Origin: JAJAZB01 sp964244295 | GTDB lineage: Bacteria > Bacteroidota > Bacteroidia > Cytophagales > Spirosomataceae | Direction: 5' to 3' | Assembly (NCBI GenBank): GCA_964244295.1 | Contig: CAXTIG010000001.1 | Location: forward strand, 248,001-312,000 | Length of the DNA stretch: 64,000 bases | Part shown: positions 63,566 through 64,000 of the stretch, piece by piece | Layout: each line of letters opens with the position of its first letter | Position numbering within the stretch: position 1 is the stretch's first letter | Program-made: the position numbers and the translations under genes | Notes under the pieces: model-generated | What the model was told of the DNA's origin: nothing | The model's input: only the letters and a program-made list of their open reading frames with translations | The model's database searches: none

Positions 63566-64000
63566 ATGCCTATCGACGACAATTTTGACCCCAACGATTT
63601 TATGGATTTTGAAGACGACCCGGCAGAATTTCGGCGTGAAATGGAAGCCCACTTCCGGCGGTTTGAAAGCCTGCCGATCGTGAAAAAAGCGCAGGAAATT
63701 AGTGAGTTGACCAAATTCATCACCGAAACCGCGAAGGAAAGTGATGCGATCGCTGACGAAGAACCCAACGAATACTATTTTCAGGAGATGCTGAACGACG
63801 CAAACGACCTGGAATCGAAACTCGCCTGGGCCGAAAACACATGGCACTATTCCAGTCGAATGGAAAAAGCCGTACTCATCAAAGTTAGCGCTCGTTCCCT
63901 CTTGGACTCGACCGGCTGGCTGCTCAGCGAGGGCCTGACACCCCCGGAATACGTGGAGTTGCTTCGCAACGCCATCGATGAATTCCGCCTGCTCTTCATC
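63566..64000 (+). CDS. Acidic hypothetical protein, 3' end cut by window
   Basis: The ATG at 63566 opens a frame that stays open to base 64000 (145 codons), so the stop lies outside. The protein starts MPIDDNFDPNDFMDFEDDPA, is strongly acidic and mostly helical (FRREMEAHFRRFESLPIVKK, ISELTKFITETAKESDAIAD, NDANDLESKLAWAENTW), and has no signal or membrane segment. I recognise no family. It follows the TMEM175-like gene closely and is probably in the same operon. Confidence 0.7.
   Translation, partial: MPIDDNFDPNDFMDFEDDPAEFRREMEAHFRRFESLPIVKKAQEISELTKFITETAKESDAIADEEPNEYYFQEMLNDANDLESKLAWAENTWHYSSRMEKAVLIKVSARSLLDSTGWLLSEGLTPPEYVELLRNAIDEFRLLFI

Overview
The window looks like chromosome of a fairly GC-rich member of the Bacteroidota, probably Cytophagales or a related order; I cannot fix the genus. 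The evidence is a lipoprotein-type TamA (TamL), BatB/BatC aerotolerance genes, a DUF5723 outer-membrane protein, the gene order miaB - sigma-54-type activator - lptE - conserved gene - secG, and many start-proximal boxes of the form TAnnTTTG, the -7 element of the Bacteroidota housekeeping sigma factor. Shine-Dalgarno sequences are not obvious, as expected for this phylum. Both edges cut through genes.

Region 1 (1-15606) is a surface-polysaccharide locus. It holds eleven glycosyltransferase-type genes of the GT2, GT4, GT9 and DxD-fold families, a DUF5672 protein, an O-antigen polymerase/ligase-like membrane protein, a WcaF-type acetyltransferase and a WecA/MraY-type initiating phosphoglycosyltransferase. 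Many genes overlap by 4 bases (ATGA or GTGA), so they are probably translationally coupled. No flippase or chain-length regulator is visible; these may lie upstream. Region 2 (15607-24722) holds a possible short RNA, a small membrane protein, three minus-strand tRNAs (Ser-GCT, Pro-TGG, Arg-TCT), BatB/BatC-like genes, a thiolase, purC, a STAS protein, RNase Z and a GT39-like membrane transferase, followed by a long AT-rich spacer. Region 3 (24723-38221) has glutamate synthase gltB and gltD separated by three small accessory genes, a sugar porter, stress-type small proteins, an AlaA-like aminotransferase, a queuosine-precursor transporter and a SPOUT RNA methyltransferase.

Region 4 (38365-48583) is an envelope and housekeeping block: tamL, miaB, an AAA+ sigma-54-type activator, lptE, a conserved gene, secG and groES-groEL. 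Region 5 (48720-64000) is mixed: an M28 peptidase, a methyltransferase, a DUF433/DUF5615 toxin-antitoxin-like pair, pyruvate carboxylase, a LolA-like protein, a DUF5723 protein, a GH20 hexosaminidase, mtgA, a cysteine desulfurase, a TMEM175-like channel and a truncated acidic protein.

The most unusual feature is not a gene. At least eleven spacers or gene ends carry short arrays of degenerate 7-bp (nine sites) or 8-bp (two sites) units. Most are arranged as two complementary arms that could fold into long hairpins. Each site uses a different unit. Several arrays run into coding sequence: they supply stop codons (the queuosine-precursor transporter, the SPOUT methyltransferase, miaB), the signal-peptide core of lptE, and a charged insert in MiaB. 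A second class of long perfect inverted repeats, with arms of up to 47 bp, mostly built on a GTCAYSCTGAGC-like core, sits in five other spacers.
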